Origin: Saccharospirillum sp.
Lineage (GTDB): Bacteria > Pseudomonadota > Gammaproteobacteria > Pseudomonadales > Natronospirillaceae
NCBI GenBank assembly: GCA_022565595.1
Contig: JAIUML010000003.1
Coordinates: 1 to 64,000, forward strand
Direction of reading: 5' to 3'
DNA length: 64,000 nucleotides
Below the pieces are notes generated by a model, which saw nothing but the letters and a program-made list of their open reading frames with translations, did not search any database and had not been told where the DNA came from. The position numbers and the translations under genes were made by a program. Below are positions 36,414 to 46,469 of the stretch, one piece after another (positions within the stretch are counted from its first letter, which is position 1; every line of letters starts with the position of its first letter).

Positions 36414-38426
36414 ATGGCTTCACCCAGTCAGCCTATGCCCAGGAAGTCATACCATGGCATCCTGGATCGGCTAAAACAGAGCGTTTTCGAGATCGATTCG
36501 GACGGGCTGCTGCGCTGGTTGAATCCTGCGGCCGAGCAGTTACTCGGCGCGACACCTGAGCAATACCAACAGCGGCCCTGGGCACAACTGATGCAACTCA
36601 GTCGTGCAGATGGGCGCCCTCTGGACAATGGGTCTTCGGTGGTCGTTCGAACTCTGACCGACGGTGCTGATCGATCGATAAGAAAACTTCGGCTCTCTGT
36701 GGCAGGTCCCAGATCCATCATCGTCAGCGGTGATTGTTTTGCGCTGAAGAACGACTCCGGCTTGATTGAAGGTTGCGTTCTTGTACTCACAGATGTCAGC
36801 GACGCTCACCTGAGTGAACAGATTTACACCTGGGAAGCCACTGTTCTGACATTGATCTCCAGCGGTGCTGATCTGGGCATGGTGTTTAACAGCATCACCC
36901 AGGGCGTTGAAAGTATTCAAACTCAGGCCAGAGCTTCGGTGTTGCTTGTTGTCGATGAAGACCAGCGCCTTGAATGTGCCTGTGCACCAAACTTGCCCGA
37001 CCAGTATGGCTTATCAGTCGCCGCTGAACGCATAGGGCCGAATGCAGGCCCCAGTGCTGTCGCCGCTTACAGTGGCAAATCGATCTTTGTCAGCGACATC
37101 GAGCAGGACGATCGTTGGGCAAATTATCGAACACTGGCACAGGCCTATGGCTTCCGTTCCTGCTGGGTAATACCGGTCATGGACCCGTTCAACCAGACCG
37201 TACTGGCTACGTTTAACCTCTACTGCATCGACCCAAAAACACCAACAGACGCAGACATCGCTATCCTCAAACGGGCTTCTCATCTGATCGCCTTCGCTCT
37301 TGAACGCTCGAATATCGAGCGTGAACGCGATGAGTCCGATGCGCGCTTTCGGCAATTGGCTGAAGAAATTGATGAGGTTTTCTGGTTAAGCAATCTGAAT
37401 GGGAAAATCCTCTACGTCAGTCCCTCTTTCGAGCGTATCTGGGGCTTTGGCAGTGACTCTCTTTACCAAAGCCCATGGCTATGGTTGGATAGCGTTATCA
37501 AAGACGATCGTCAGTTACTGCTGAACGCCATGACGAGAAAAGGCACGAGTCATTTTCAAGTGGAATATCGTATTCGCCGCCCTGATGGAAACATTATCTG
37601 GATAGAACATCGGGCCTTTCCCGTATTGAATGAACAAGGGGAAGTCTATCGTTTGGCAGGTATTGCTCGAGACATATCAGGAAGAAAATTTCAACAAGAA
37701 CAACAGAGCTCTTTGCTCTGCGCCCTGGAGCAAAGCAATAAAGAGCTTGATCACTATGCCTCCGTTGTCTCTCATGATTTACAAGCGCCACTGCGCAAGA
37801 TTACCTACTTTTCAGATCGCCTTTTATCACAGCCAACCGGCTTTTCTCAGGTGCAGTCAGACTATCTGGTACGCATGAACAAGGCAGCAGTGCGAATGCG
37901 CGAGCTGGTTCAGGACTTACTCATATACTCGCGTCTTGCCAACCAGCGCAGCGGACCAATAACCGAGGTTGATCTTCACGCACTGGCCCAAAGAGTGCTT
38001 CACGACCTGGATGTTTCTGCCGATGAGCGTCAACCTATAGTCAAACTCGAATCACTGCCCGTTATCGAGGGTTACACCCTTTTATGGCAACAACTCCTGC
38101 AAAACCTTTTGTGCAATGCACTCAAGTTTCAACCACCGGGTCAACGCCCGGAAATTCGTCTGTTCTGTGATTATGACGTCGAGCAACGCTTAAGGCTTCA
38201 TTGCTGCGACAATGGTATTGGCTTTGATATCACGCAAACCCCTGACATTTTAAAGCCCTTCGTTCGACTGCATGGCCAGCATAAATATGAAGGCAATGGT
38301 ATTGGCCTGGCCATTGTCAAGAAAGTGGCCGATTGGCATCAATTGACCATTCATATTGATAGCCAACCCGGCAAAGGCAGCTGTTTTATTCTAACCTGGC
38401 CAAAAGTCAATATGGTTACCTTATGA
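36414..38426 (+). CDS. Soluble PAS-GAF-PAS histidine kinase
   Basis: The 670-residue protein has no membrane segment. Domains in order are PAS (about 15-125), GAF (about 140-300, VLLVVDEDQRLECACAPNLP), PAS/PAC (about 310-430, EVFWLSNLNGKILYVSPSFERIW), HisKA with phospho-acceptor His454 in VVSHDLQAPLRKI, and HATPase with CDNGIGFDI and GNGIGLAIVKKVADWH. The layout resembles phytochrome-type kinases, but no bilin cysteine was identified. It overlaps the next kinase gene by 4 nt (ATGA). Confidence 0.88.
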   Translation: MASPSQPMPRKSYHGILDRLKQSVFEIDSDGLLRWLNPAAEQLLGATPEQYQQRPWAQLMQLSRADGRPLDNGSSVVVRTLTDGADRSIRKLRLSVAGPRSIIVSGDCFALKNDSGLIEGCVLVLTDVSDAHLSEQIYTWEATVLTLISSGADLGMVFNSITQGVESIQTQARASVLLVVDEDQRLECACAPNLPDQYGLSVAAERIGPNAGPSAVAAYSGKSIFVSDIEQDDRWANYRTLAQAYGFRSCWVIPVMDPFNQTVLATFNLYCIDPKTPTDADIAILKRASHLIAFALERSNIERERDESDARFRQLAEEIDEVFWLSNLNGKILYVSPSFERIWGFGSDSLYQSPWLWLDSVIKDDRQLLLNAMTRKGTSHFQVEYRIRRPDGNIIWIEHRAFPVLNEQGEVYRLAGIARDISGRKFQQEQQSSLLCALEQSNKELDHYASVVSHDLQAPLRKITYFSDRLLSQPTGFSQVQSDYLVRMNKAAVRMRELVQDLLIYSRLANQRSGPITEVDLHALAQRVLHDLDVSADERQPIVKLESLPVIEGYTLLWQQLLQNLLCNALKFQPPGQRPEIRLFCDYDVEQRLRLHCCDNGIGFDITQTPDILKPFVRLHGQHKYEGNGIGLAIVKKVADWHQLTIHIDSQPGKGSCFILTWPKVNMVTL

Positions 38427-40309
38427 GCTCTCTGGCTGACCAGTTGGCACATGGCCGAGCATTTCAAATCAATTTCAAAGCAGTAGTCGCTCTGGTTGCT
38501 TTACTGCTGATGCTGGTGTTCTGGTTTGACAGTCAAACACCACTCGGTTTTGCCCATGGCATGCTCTATGTTCCTGTCATCTTTCTGGCACTGCTTACCT
38601 CGAATGCTCGCTTTCTAATAGCCACCGTACTGGTGTCTGCCCTATTGACCGTCGCTGGTGTCCTGATTTCAGAAGGCCCTGCTTTCGAGGTCAGTGTTGT
38701 CTTCGCCAACAGGGCTGTAGCACTGCTGATTATCCTGGTCAGTGGCGCTCTGGCGTACAGCACCCTGGCGATAGCCAAAGCCCAGCAGCGACATCAGCAC
38801 TTTGCCCAATTGACCGATGCCTTGCCCATTATCATCTGGATGGCCAATGCCAAAGGCGAAGTCGATTTTCTCAATCAGGCTTTGTACGACTATACCGGAA
38901 TTTCGAGGGATGATGGCTTTCTGCCGGGCCAATGGCTCGAGTTGGTTCATCCTGACGATCGCGAACCGGTAACCAGGGAGTGGATGAACTGTGTTGCTCA
39001 GCACAAGCCATACAGTGTTGAGTTTCGCATTCGTCGATCAGACGGTCACTACGGGCATTTTCTGGTTCGTGCCGTACTTTTCGAAAAGGGTCAGACCAAA
39101 CGGTGGTATGGCTCTGCCATGGAAATGGACGAGTACCGACAATTGCAGTTGCAACTCGCACATTCGAAGAAACTGGAAGCCATAGGTCAATTGACCGGCG
39201 GTATGGCACACGATTTCAATAACCTTTTGACCGTGGTACTGGGCAATGCCGATCTGTTGTCTGCCAGCCTGTCCGACCAGCCTTCCCTTAAAGACTTGTC
39301 CGATACCATCATTCAGGCTGCAGAGCGAGGTGCTTTGCTGAACCAGAGTCTGTTGGCCTTTGCTCGACGCCAGGCACTTTCACCCGTACTGACAGATATC
39401 GGGCAACTGGTGGAAGAGATCCAGCCACTGCTCTATCGCAGCCTTGATGAGTCGACCTCGTTAACGGTAAAGGTTGAATCGGGCCAACTGTCAGCACTGG
39501 TCGATCGAGCTCAACTGGAAAGTGCATTGTTGAACTTGTGCCTGAACGCACGGGATGCAATGCCTGAGGGTGGAGCACTGAACATTGAGGTATCAGAATG
39601 TCAAATTCACAGCAGCCCGACAATCAATGCAGAACAATTGCTGGCAGGCAACTACATTCAGATTTCCGTTCAGGATACCGGTAAAGGCATACCAGCCGAC
39701 ATCAGGGAACAGGTATTCGAACCCTTTTTTACTACCAAAGACCAGGGCAAGGGTTCGGGTCTGGGCTTGAGCATGGCCTTCGGATTTGTCAAACAGTCCG
39801 GCGGTCACATTCGGTTCGAGTCGGAGCCAGAGTGCGGAACAACCTTTCATATCTATCTTCCTAAAGATACTTTTCAGACACCTTTACATCAAGATAAGGT
39901 TCCGGGAAAAACGGCAACCGGCACAGGTACGATACTTCTGGTTGAAGATGAAGAGCTGGTACGTCGCTATGCCCTTCGCATTCTCGGTGAAGCAGGCTAC
40001 AGTGTGATTCTCGCAGAGCATGCTGATGAAGCATTGAAAAAATTGGAAAAAAATCCGGGTATTCAATTACTCTTTACAGATATAGTAATGCCAGGCAGCA
40101 TGAATGGTTTAGAGCTCGTAGAAAGAGCCCTTCAACAATATCCAAGTCTGAAAATCGTTTATACCTCAGGCCACAACAACGAAGAGCTGTTGCAACAGCC
40201 TGACTGGGAAACAAGCGCACACTTTATTGCCAAACCCTATAGACGCGCTGAATTGCTGACACTATTTTCTGAGTTGCTGAACACCCCGGATAGGCCCACT
40301 CGTGCGTAA
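38423..40309 (+). CDS. Membrane hybrid histidine kinase with C-terminal receiver
   Basis: In this 628-residue protein, residues about 15-115 form four membrane segments. A PAS/PAC domain (about 125-250), HisKA with His263 in GGMAHDFNNLLTVV, HATPase (QDTGKGIPADI, GSGLGLSMAFGFVKQSGG) and a receiver (about 510-620, LLVEDEELVRR and LLFTDIVMPG) follow. Translational coupling to the preceding soluble kinase suggests they work together. The receiver may pass phosphate to a phosphotransfer protein encoded elsewhere. Confidence 0.9.
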   Translation: MSSLADQLAHGRAFQINFKAVVALVALLLMLVFWFDSQTPLGFAHGMLYVPVIFLALLTSNARFLIATVLVSALLTVAGVLISEGPAFEVSVVFANRAVALLIILVSGALAYSTLAIAKAQQRHQHFAQLTDALPIIIWMANAKGEVDFLNQALYDYTGISRDDGFLPGQWLELVHPDDREPVTREWMNCVAQHKPYSVEFRIRRSDGHYGHFLVRAVLFEKGQTKRWYGSAMEMDEYRQLQLQLAHSKKLEAIGQLTGGMAHDFNNLLTVVLGNADLLSASLSDQPSLKDLSDTIIQAAERGALLNQSLLAFARRQALSPVLTDIGQLVEEIQPLLYRSLDESTSLTVKVESGQLSALVDRAQLESALLNLCLNARDAMPEGGALNIEVSECQIHSSPTINAEQLLAGNYIQISVQDTGKGIPADIREQVFEPFFTTKDQGKGSGLGLSMAFGFVKQSGGHIRFESEPECGTTFHIYLPKDTFQTPLHQDKVPGKTATGTGTILLVEDEELVRRYALRILGEAGYSVILAEHADEALKKLEKNPGIQLLFTDIVMPGSMNGLELVERALQQYPSLKIVYTSGHNNEELLQQPDWETSAHFIAKPYRRAELLTLFSELLNTPDRPTRA

Positions 40310-40330
40310 TGGCCGTTCCTGTTTTACCAA

Positions 40331-41761
40331 TCAGCTCTCGATAAAGATGCTCAGATCCCGGCCATAGTCGGTCTCCATCGTCAGCAACTTTTCAATATGT
40401 CGATCAGTCAGTTTCTGACCTTTGGTCAGCATCAACATATCCTGTTCGGTATAGACATCCTGCGCCAGAATCATACCCGGCTCCAGGGTCCGTGCTGACA
40501 CCAGATGGCCCCTCGGCGCCTCTTCTTCTACCTCAACTTCTTCAACCGCCAATGCGTGCTTCAAGGCTTCCACCAGGGCACTGTCATAACGTTGATCCAC
40601 ATGGGCTTCCATTTCAGTCAAGGCTTCGATCTGAGCATGAATACCGCCGCCACGCCGACCCAGGGTAGTGCGGCGCTCCTTGATTCGATGCACGGCGAGC
40701 ACGAAGTCACGCACCAGCAGTACGATCTGGCTGCCTATTGGAATCTCAGTACCGGCAAGCCCTCTGGGGAAACCCGAGCCATCAAAGTGCTCCCGGTGGT
40801 GGGCTATAAATTCCGCCACTCTGGAGAGGTAGTCAACACTGGTCAAGGCCAGGGACCCTCGCTCCGGGTATTGTTTGTACTCTCCCCAGCCCGCCGTCGT
40901 AAGCAGGCTCTCGCGAGATGTGGCCACCGATTGAGGCAAACTCAACTTTCCCAGTTCATGCAACTGGCAGGCATAACGCACGGCCTGAACATCCGCCTTG
41001 CTCAACTCACAGGCATTCGCGAGGGTCACCCCAACTTCGGCCATTTCCTTGGCCAGGTCGGCATCAATGACAGGGTTCATTGCTGAGATTTCCAACAACA
41101 ACCGTATGGTGGAGCGATAAGATCGCACCAAACCCTTGTTCGAACGCGCCAGGGAATCCGCAGATTTTTTCAACTCTTCCGTTCGTTGCTCAACCCTTCG
41201 CTCCAGAAACTTGTTCAACTCGCGAAGCTGTTCGTTTTGTACACGGTTCAGACGCATCAATTGATCATTGCGAATTTGCAGCCGAGCGCGTTCACTCTGC
41301 TCATGCACCACCTTCAGAAGGTGCTCATCCTGCCAGGGTTTCGTTAATATTTGACCGCTGTTACCCTCATTGATAGCGCGCATGGTCTGTTCCAGATCAG
41401 CATGCCCAGTCAACAGGATGCGAGCCGTCTGCGGATGATGCTCGGCTACGTATTTGAGCATATCGATCCCGTCTTCATCGGGCATGCGCAAGTCCGTTAT
41501 TACCAGGTGGGTGCCATGGCTCGACAAAAAGTTTCTGGCTTCCGCAACGGATCCGACCGTCTCGACACGATACTGGTTTCGGCGCAGCAGCCGCTCAATC
41601 GCCTTGCGGATGTTGATTTCATCATCCACGACCAGCACCAGCGGCTCCACCGCCTTTCGCTCAGGTGTGTGGTTTTCTGAATCAACCAATGGCAGGCTCC
41701 TCCATGGGCAGTTGTTGGCACAGTCACCCTGAATGCAGCATAGTAGATTGCTGGCATCCAT
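40331..41761 (-). CDS. Receiver/HD-GYP-like response regulator with degenerate catalytic motif
   Basis: The 476-residue protein has an N-terminal cysteine cluster (CCIQGDCANNC, about residues 8-18) and an RpfG-type receiver (about 40-155, VVDDEINIRKAIERLL, VITDLRMPDEDG, AINEGNSGQILTKPW). A coiled coil (about 165-225) and an HD-GYP-related domain follow. The HD pair reads His268-Glu269 (LHELGKL) and the GYP motif reads Gly-Phe-Pro at 330-332 (DGSGFPRG); the usual downstream VADVFDAL is replaced by LLVRDFVLAV. c-di-GMP hydrolysis is therefore doubtful. ATG 41761 with GGAAG is the chosen start. It is divergent from the next kinase, 83 bp away. Confidence 0.85.
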   Translation of the reverse strand: MDASNLLCCIQGDCANNCPWRSLPLVDSENHTPERKAVEPLVLVVDDEINIRKAIERLLRRNQYRVETVGSVAEARNFLSSHGTHLVITDLRMPDEDGIDMLKYVAEHHPQTARILLTGHADLEQTMRAINEGNSGQILTKPWQDEHLLKVVHEQSERARLQIRNDQLMRLNRVQNEQLRELNKFLERRVEQRTEELKKSADSLARSNKGLVRSYRSTIRLLLEISAMNPVIDADLAKEMAEVGVTLANACELSKADVQAVRYACQLHELGKLSLPQSVATSRESLLTTAGWGEYKQYPERGSLALTSVDYLSRVAEFIAHHREHFDGSGFPRGLAGTEIPIGSQIVLLVRDFVLAVHRIKERRTTLGRRGGGIHAQIEALTEMEAHVDQRYDSALVEALKHALAVEEVEVEEEAPRGHLVSARTLEPGMILAQDVYTEQDMLMLTKGQKLTDRHIEKLLTMETDYGRDLSIFIES

Positions 41762-41844
41762 GATAGCTACTTCCAAACGTTGCTCAAGGTAGGTGACACT
41801 GCTATATGTAAAACTCACCTTCACGACCTCTGCAGGAAATCTCC

Positions 41845-43041
41845 ATGTTGGAACACTGGTCTTTTACCTCCGACTTGCCATTATTGATAACCGACAACGA
41901 AGGGCTATTGCACTACTGGACTCCCTGTACCGAGTCACTGTTTCCGATGCTCGATAAAGGCAGCCTGGGGAAGCCTGTTCATACACTACCGGGGCTGGCT
42001 GCCTTAGCCGAGTTTCAGGACAGAATAGAGCACTTGTGTCAGATCAGGACGGCCGAGGCACAGATGATCCCCTTGGATGAACCCGGTCAAGCCGCCATAT
42101 TGATGCCTATCCGCACGGTTACGAAACAGGATTGGGTCACCATCTCCTTGGTCAGCGGGCTCTCTGCCGAACTGAATGTAGAACAGAATATAGAACAGCT
42201 TTTGCCTGTCCTGAACGAACATCGACAGCGTTCAGGCGCCTCTTCTGCTGCGTTAAGTCAACAGATGCAACAAGTCATTCAGGCCGACAAACTGGCAGCA
42301 ATAGGGCAACTGGCGGCCGGTGTTGCGCACGAAATTAATAACCCCATTGGCTATATTTGCTCCAACCTGAACACCTTGACCGAATACATCGATAAACTGC
42401 TGATACTGACAGACCAGTTGCAATCCAGTGACAATCTGAAAGAACTGAAACAGCAGTTTGAAACACTGGACTATGACTTTATCAAGGCCGACATCAAGGA
42501 CTGCATCAAAGAATCGACCGAAGGTGCCAACCGCGTGCGTGACATCATCGCCGCGCTCAAGGATTTCTCTCACGCGGACGATGGCTCTTTCAACGCCTGT
42601 TCATTGCAAGAGGTATTTGCGTCAACGCTCAAGCTGGCGACCAATGAACTCAAATACAAGTGCACCGTACACCAGAACTACGCAGACATTGGCCCCATTG
42701 ACTGCAATGCCAGCCAGATCAAACAGGTGGTAATGAACATGATCGTTAACGCCAGTCATGCCATCAAGGAGAGTGGCAATATCTGGTTGAGCATGGGCGA
42801 GAAGAACAGTCAGGTTTATTTCTGTATAGAAGATGATGGCCCGGGTATACCAAAAGAGGTACAAGAACGAATATACGAACCTTTTTTTACCACCAAACCC
42901 GCCGGTCAGGGCACCGGCCTCGGATTGTCGCTGAGTTACGCCATAGTGCAGCGCCACGGAGGCCATATTGAATTGACCGATCGGCAACCGCATGGAACTC
43001 GCTTTACCATTTGGTTACCAAAAAAGCAGCAGCCAAATTAA
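41845..43041 (+). CDS. Soluble histidine kinase
   Basis: The 398-residue kinase has an N-terminal PAS-like region (about 1-110), a helical linker, HisKA with His162 in AAGVAHEINNPIGYICSNL, and HATPase with IEDDGPGIPKEV and GTGLGLSLSYAIVQRHGG. No membrane segment is seen. It is divergent from the receiver/HD-GYP-like gene and precedes the LOV protein. The receivers of those two proteins share an AINEG...LTKPW signature, so this kinase is a likely phosphodonor for both; that pairing is inference. AGGAAATCTCC precedes the ATG. Confidence 0.88.
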   Translation: MLEHWSFTSDLPLLITDNEGLLHYWTPCTESLFPMLDKGSLGKPVHTLPGLAALAEFQDRIEHLCQIRTAEAQMIPLDEPGQAAILMPIRTVTKQDWVTISLVSGLSAELNVEQNIEQLLPVLNEHRQRSGASSAALSQQMQQVIQADKLAAIGQLAAGVAHEINNPIGYICSNLNTLTEYIDKLLILTDQLQSSDNLKELKQQFETLDYDFIKADIKDCIKESTEGANRVRDIIAALKDFSHADDGSFNACSLQEVFASTLKLATNELKYKCTVHQNYADIGPIDCNASQIKQVVMNMIVNASHAIKESGNIWLSMGEKNSQVYFCIEDDGPGIPKEVQERIYEPFFTTKPAGQGTGLGLSLSYAIVQRHGGHIELTDRQPHGTRFTIWLPKKQQPN

Positions 43042-43277
43042 TGACAACTGACCTATTCAACTGGCTGGGCAGACTTATGGTCCGCCAACCCGTTGACAAT
43101 CAGCCTGTGGATGTAAAGAAATTGGATCTATTGGCCGTCTTCTGCCATTTTTCACTGTCGATGCTTTACCCTTTGGTCAGGTTGTGAGACTGTCCGATCT
43201 GGCAATGTCTCCAGACCCTGCCTTTCAATCGATAGTAGACACTACTGTTCCAGCGCACACCTCCCGGGAATTCCTGC

Positions 43278-46200
43278 ATGAGTACGCCCTCCACCCTGGT
43301 CCTGATCATCGACGACGACAAGGATGATGCCTTCATTGTGCAAGAGATGCTCAATGAAGCTTACCCTGGTGCCTATCGTCTGGAATGGCTGGATCAGGCG
43401 GAGAGTGCCTTGTTTCGCCTTAAAAAAGGCGATGTCGACATTATACTTCTGGACTATCGACTGGGTGGCGCGCTCGGCACCGATTGGATACCTCGTTTCA
43501 AGGAGGCTTCACCATGCACCCCCGTTCTGTTATTGACCGGCCAGGGCGGCCCGGACACCGATCGAATCGCCATGTCGCTCGGTGCATCCGACTATCTGGT
43601 TAAGGGTGATTTCAGCGCGGAAGCACTGCATCGCATGCTGTTTCATTCTATCGAGCGCGAAGCCGTACTGAATTCCTTGAGCCAGAGTGAGGAACTCTAC
43701 CGACACCTGTTCGAAGACCATCCGAGCGCCTGTCTACTCTATGACGCATGCGACCTGACCATACTGTCTGCCAACCGGGCTGCGCTGCATCTATACGGTA
43801 AAGATATCCGTCAGTCAGCCTTCAATGGCCTGTTCGAGAACCCGGAGCAGGACTGGCCAAAATACCTGCGTTTTCTACATTCCAGCCTGCCCGCCACACG
43901 CAACGAAATCTGGCAACACCGGAATGCGCGCGGCACAGTGCTCGATGTCGAGCTGGTCGATACACCTTTTCGCTTTCAACATCGCAAGGCGCGCCTGGTG
44001 GTGGCCATGGACAAAAGCACCGAAGTCCAGTCCGAACGCCAGGCACGGGAATCCGAAAGTGCTCTGTTACAACTGCTTGCCGATAGCCAGGATGCCATAT
44101 TGGCACTGGACAACAACTCGCGGCTTCAGTACGCCAACCCCAGTGCCGAGAAGCTGCTCGGCCTGGAAACCACGCCCTGGGACAAGATTAACCTGTCCCT
44201 GCCGGAAACGGACGAAAACCTGTTCGAATGGACGCTCACAACAGAGTCTGAGCCTCGTACCTTTGAAGTAGTGCGCTCCCATACCCGACTCGGCGGCCAC
44301 AACACTCAGATACTGTCGATGCGAGACATCACCGAGCGGCTGCGACTGGAAGCACAGCGACGCCTGCTGGAGCGCAGTCTTGCTTCAACCAGTAATGGCA
44401 TTGTTATTTGTGACGCGCGCCAGCCAGACCACCCCATCTCCTACGTTAATCCGGCGTTCGAAAAAATGACCGGTTATACCAGTGCCGAGATACTGGGGCG
44501 TAACTGCCGTTTTCTGCAAGGTAACGATACCAACCAGCCTGGTGTTGAGCTGATACGAAATGCCCTGCAACAGCAGCAATCGGTCAGTACCGTCTTGCGC
44601 AACTACCGTGCGGACGGATCAGCGTTCTGGAACGATCTCTTTATTTCACCCGTTCAGGATGACCAGGGCGAGATAACGCACTTTGTTGGCATTCAGAACG
44701 ACATTTCGGCGCAACGAGAAGTCGAGCATACCCTGGCCTACAACGCCAGCCACGATGTGCTGACCGGCCTGCCGAATCGAACCCTGCTTGAGGATCGGAT
44801 CCGCCAGAGCCTGTTGATAGCACGCCGCTGCCAAAAAGCACTGGCGGTCTTGTACATAGACCTGGACGGTTTCAAGCCACTCAACGACACCCTGGGGCAC
44901 GCCAAGGGGGACAGCATCCTTCTGGAAGTCGCCCACCGAATAGAGAGCATCAAACGCGGTGGCGATACGCTGGCACGCCTGTCGGCCGACGAATTCGTAC
45001 TGGTGCTGCCGGATATCGAACAGGAAGGTGACTGCCTGCCCATCATTGAGCGCGTCCTGGCTCGGATCAGTGAGCCCTATATTCTGGACGATGGACAATT
45101 CCACCTGACCGCCAGCATTGGTATCGCCTTGAGCCAGGACATTGATGAGGAAGACCCGATGTACCTTGTGCGTCAGGCCGATCTGGCCATGTTTGAAGCC
45201 AAGGAGAACGGCAAGAACCAGTACAGCTGGTACACCCCCTCGCTGGACAGCAACGCAAGTCGGGCCCTGCAGCTAAGAGGTGACCTGCAAAGAGCCATAA
45301 ATAACAATGAATTTCGCTTGCACTATCAACCCGTTCACAATCTGAAAACTGGAGAAATCACCTGCTTTGAAGCCCTGCTGCGCTGGTCACACCCTCAACT
45401 GGGCGCCATTTCACCGGGTGATTTTATCCCCATTGCAGAAACAACCGGGCAAATCATCGCCCTGAGTCAGTGGGTACTGGAGCAAGCCTGTCGGGATCGC
45501 CAACAGCTTGAACACCTGGGTATAGAAGCGCCCATTGCGCTGAATCTCTCACCCATGTTGTTCAAACAGGAAAACCTGGCCGAGCGCATGGCAGCCACCG
45601 TCCATAAGCACGGTCTTGATTGTCAGTCGTTTGAGCTGGAAGTGCTGGAATCCGTCATGATGAGCCGTTTTGAACTGGCGATCGAATCCTTGAGCGAACT
45701 CAAGACCGCAGGCTTCGGGCTGTCCATCGATGATTTTGGCACCGGCTTTTCCAGCCTTAGTTATTTGAAGCTGCTACCGATTCACAAGATCAAGATCGAT
45801 CGCTCCTTTATCACCGACATCATCAAGGATCAGGACGACACCGCCATCGTGCGCGCCATCATCTCCATGGCCAGACATCTGGGCTTGCGAGTGGTTGCCG
45901 AAGGGGTGGAAACCGAAGCCCAGGCCGCCTTCCTGAAACGAGAAAGCTGTGATGACGCCCAGGGGTTTCTTTACAGCGCAGCAAGGCCGTTGACTGACCT
46001 TCTGGATTACATCATTTCGCCGCCTTCATCCGCCAACTCCGCAGAAAATGCAGCAAATATACATAATATCTTGATTCTTGATGATGACCCTCTGATCCTG
46101 AAGTCTCTCAATCGCACACTGCGCAACCAGGGCTATGGCGTTTTCACCGCCAAAAACGCCGATCAGGCATTCAGCATACTGGCTCAGGAATCCATACAGG

Positions 46201-46445
46201 TGGTGTTGTCGGATCAGCGCATGCCGCAAATGAGTGGCACCGAGTTCCTGAAGAAAGTCCGGTCGCTGTACCCAAGCACTATCCGTATTGTGCTTTCGGG
46301 CTATACTGACCTGGCAACTGTCACCGGCGCCATCAACGAAGGGGCGATTTATCAGTTCCTGACCAAGCCCTGGAACGATGATGAGTTGCGCGCCATCATA
46401 CACCGTGCTTTCGAAGAGTCCGGGTTGCTGTCCAGAGACAGTTAA
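43278..46445 (+). CDS. REC-PAS-PAS-LOV-GGDEF-EAL-REC blue-light c-di-GMP protein
   Basis: The 1055-residue protein has a receiver (about 1-125), two PAS domains (about 140-345), a LOV-type PAS (about 365-480), GGDEF (about 485-650), EAL (about 660-910) and a C-terminal RpfG-type receiver (about 930-1050). The LOV core GRNCRFLQGNDT is canonical, with photo-adduct Cys410. NYRADGSAFWNDLFISPV and THFVGIQNDI also match LOV photoreceptors. The GGDEF site is Ser-Ala-Asp-Glu-Phe (569-573), probably unable to make c-di-GMP. The EAL site is intact (Glu698; LNLSPM, SIDDFGTGFSSL, VVAEGVET). Blue light and two phosphorylation inputs likely tune c-di-GMP hydrolysis. It is followed 24 bp later by another EAL gene. 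Confidence 0.92.
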   Translation: MSTPSTLVLIIDDDKDDAFIVQEMLNEAYPGAYRLEWLDQAESALFRLKKGDVDIILLDYRLGGALGTDWIPRFKEASPCTPVLLLTGQGGPDTDRIAMSLGASDYLVKGDFSAEALHRMLFHSIEREAVLNSLSQSEELYRHLFEDHPSACLLYDACDLTILSANRAALHLYGKDIRQSAFNGLFENPEQDWPKYLRFLHSSLPATRNEIWQHRNARGTVLDVELVDTPFRFQHRKARLVVAMDKSTEVQSERQARESESALLQLLADSQDAILALDNNSRLQYANPSAEKLLGLETTPWDKINLSLPETDENLFEWTLTTESEPRTFEVVRSHTRLGGHNTQILSMRDITERLRLEAQRRLLERSLASTSNGIVICDARQPDHPISYVNPAFEKMTGYTSAEILGRNCRFLQGNDTNQPGVELIRNALQQQQSVSTVLRNYRADGSAFWNDLFISPVQDDQGEITHFVGIQNDISAQREVEHTLAYNASHDVLTGLPNRTLLEDRIRQSLLIARRCQKALAVLYIDLDGFKPLNDTLGHAKGDSILLEVAHRIESIKRGGDTLARLSADEFVLVLPDIEQEGDCLPIIERVLARISEPYILDDGQFHLTASIGIALSQDIDEEDPMYLVRQADLAMFEAKENGKNQYSWYTPSLDSNASRALQLRGDLQRAINNNEFRLHYQPVHNLKTGEITCFEALLRWSHPQLGAISPGDFIPIAETTGQIIALSQWVLEQACRDRQQLEHLGIEAPIALNLSPMLFKQENLAERMAATVHKHGLDCQSFELEVLESVMMSRFELAIESLSELKTAGFGLSIDDFGTGFSSLSYLKLLPIHKIKIDRSFITDIIKDQDDTAIVRAIISMARHLGLRVVAEGVETEAQAAFLKRESCDDAQGFLYSAARPLTDLLDYIISPPSSANSAENAANIHNILILDDDPLILKSLNRTLRNQGYGVFTAKNADQAFSILAQESIQVVLSDQRMPQMSGTEFLKKVRSLYPSTIRIVLSGYTDLATVTGAINEGAIYQFLTKPWNDDELRAIIHRAFEESGLLSRDS

Positions 46446-46469
46446 TTCGCCAGTGCCGGAGACGCCCTT

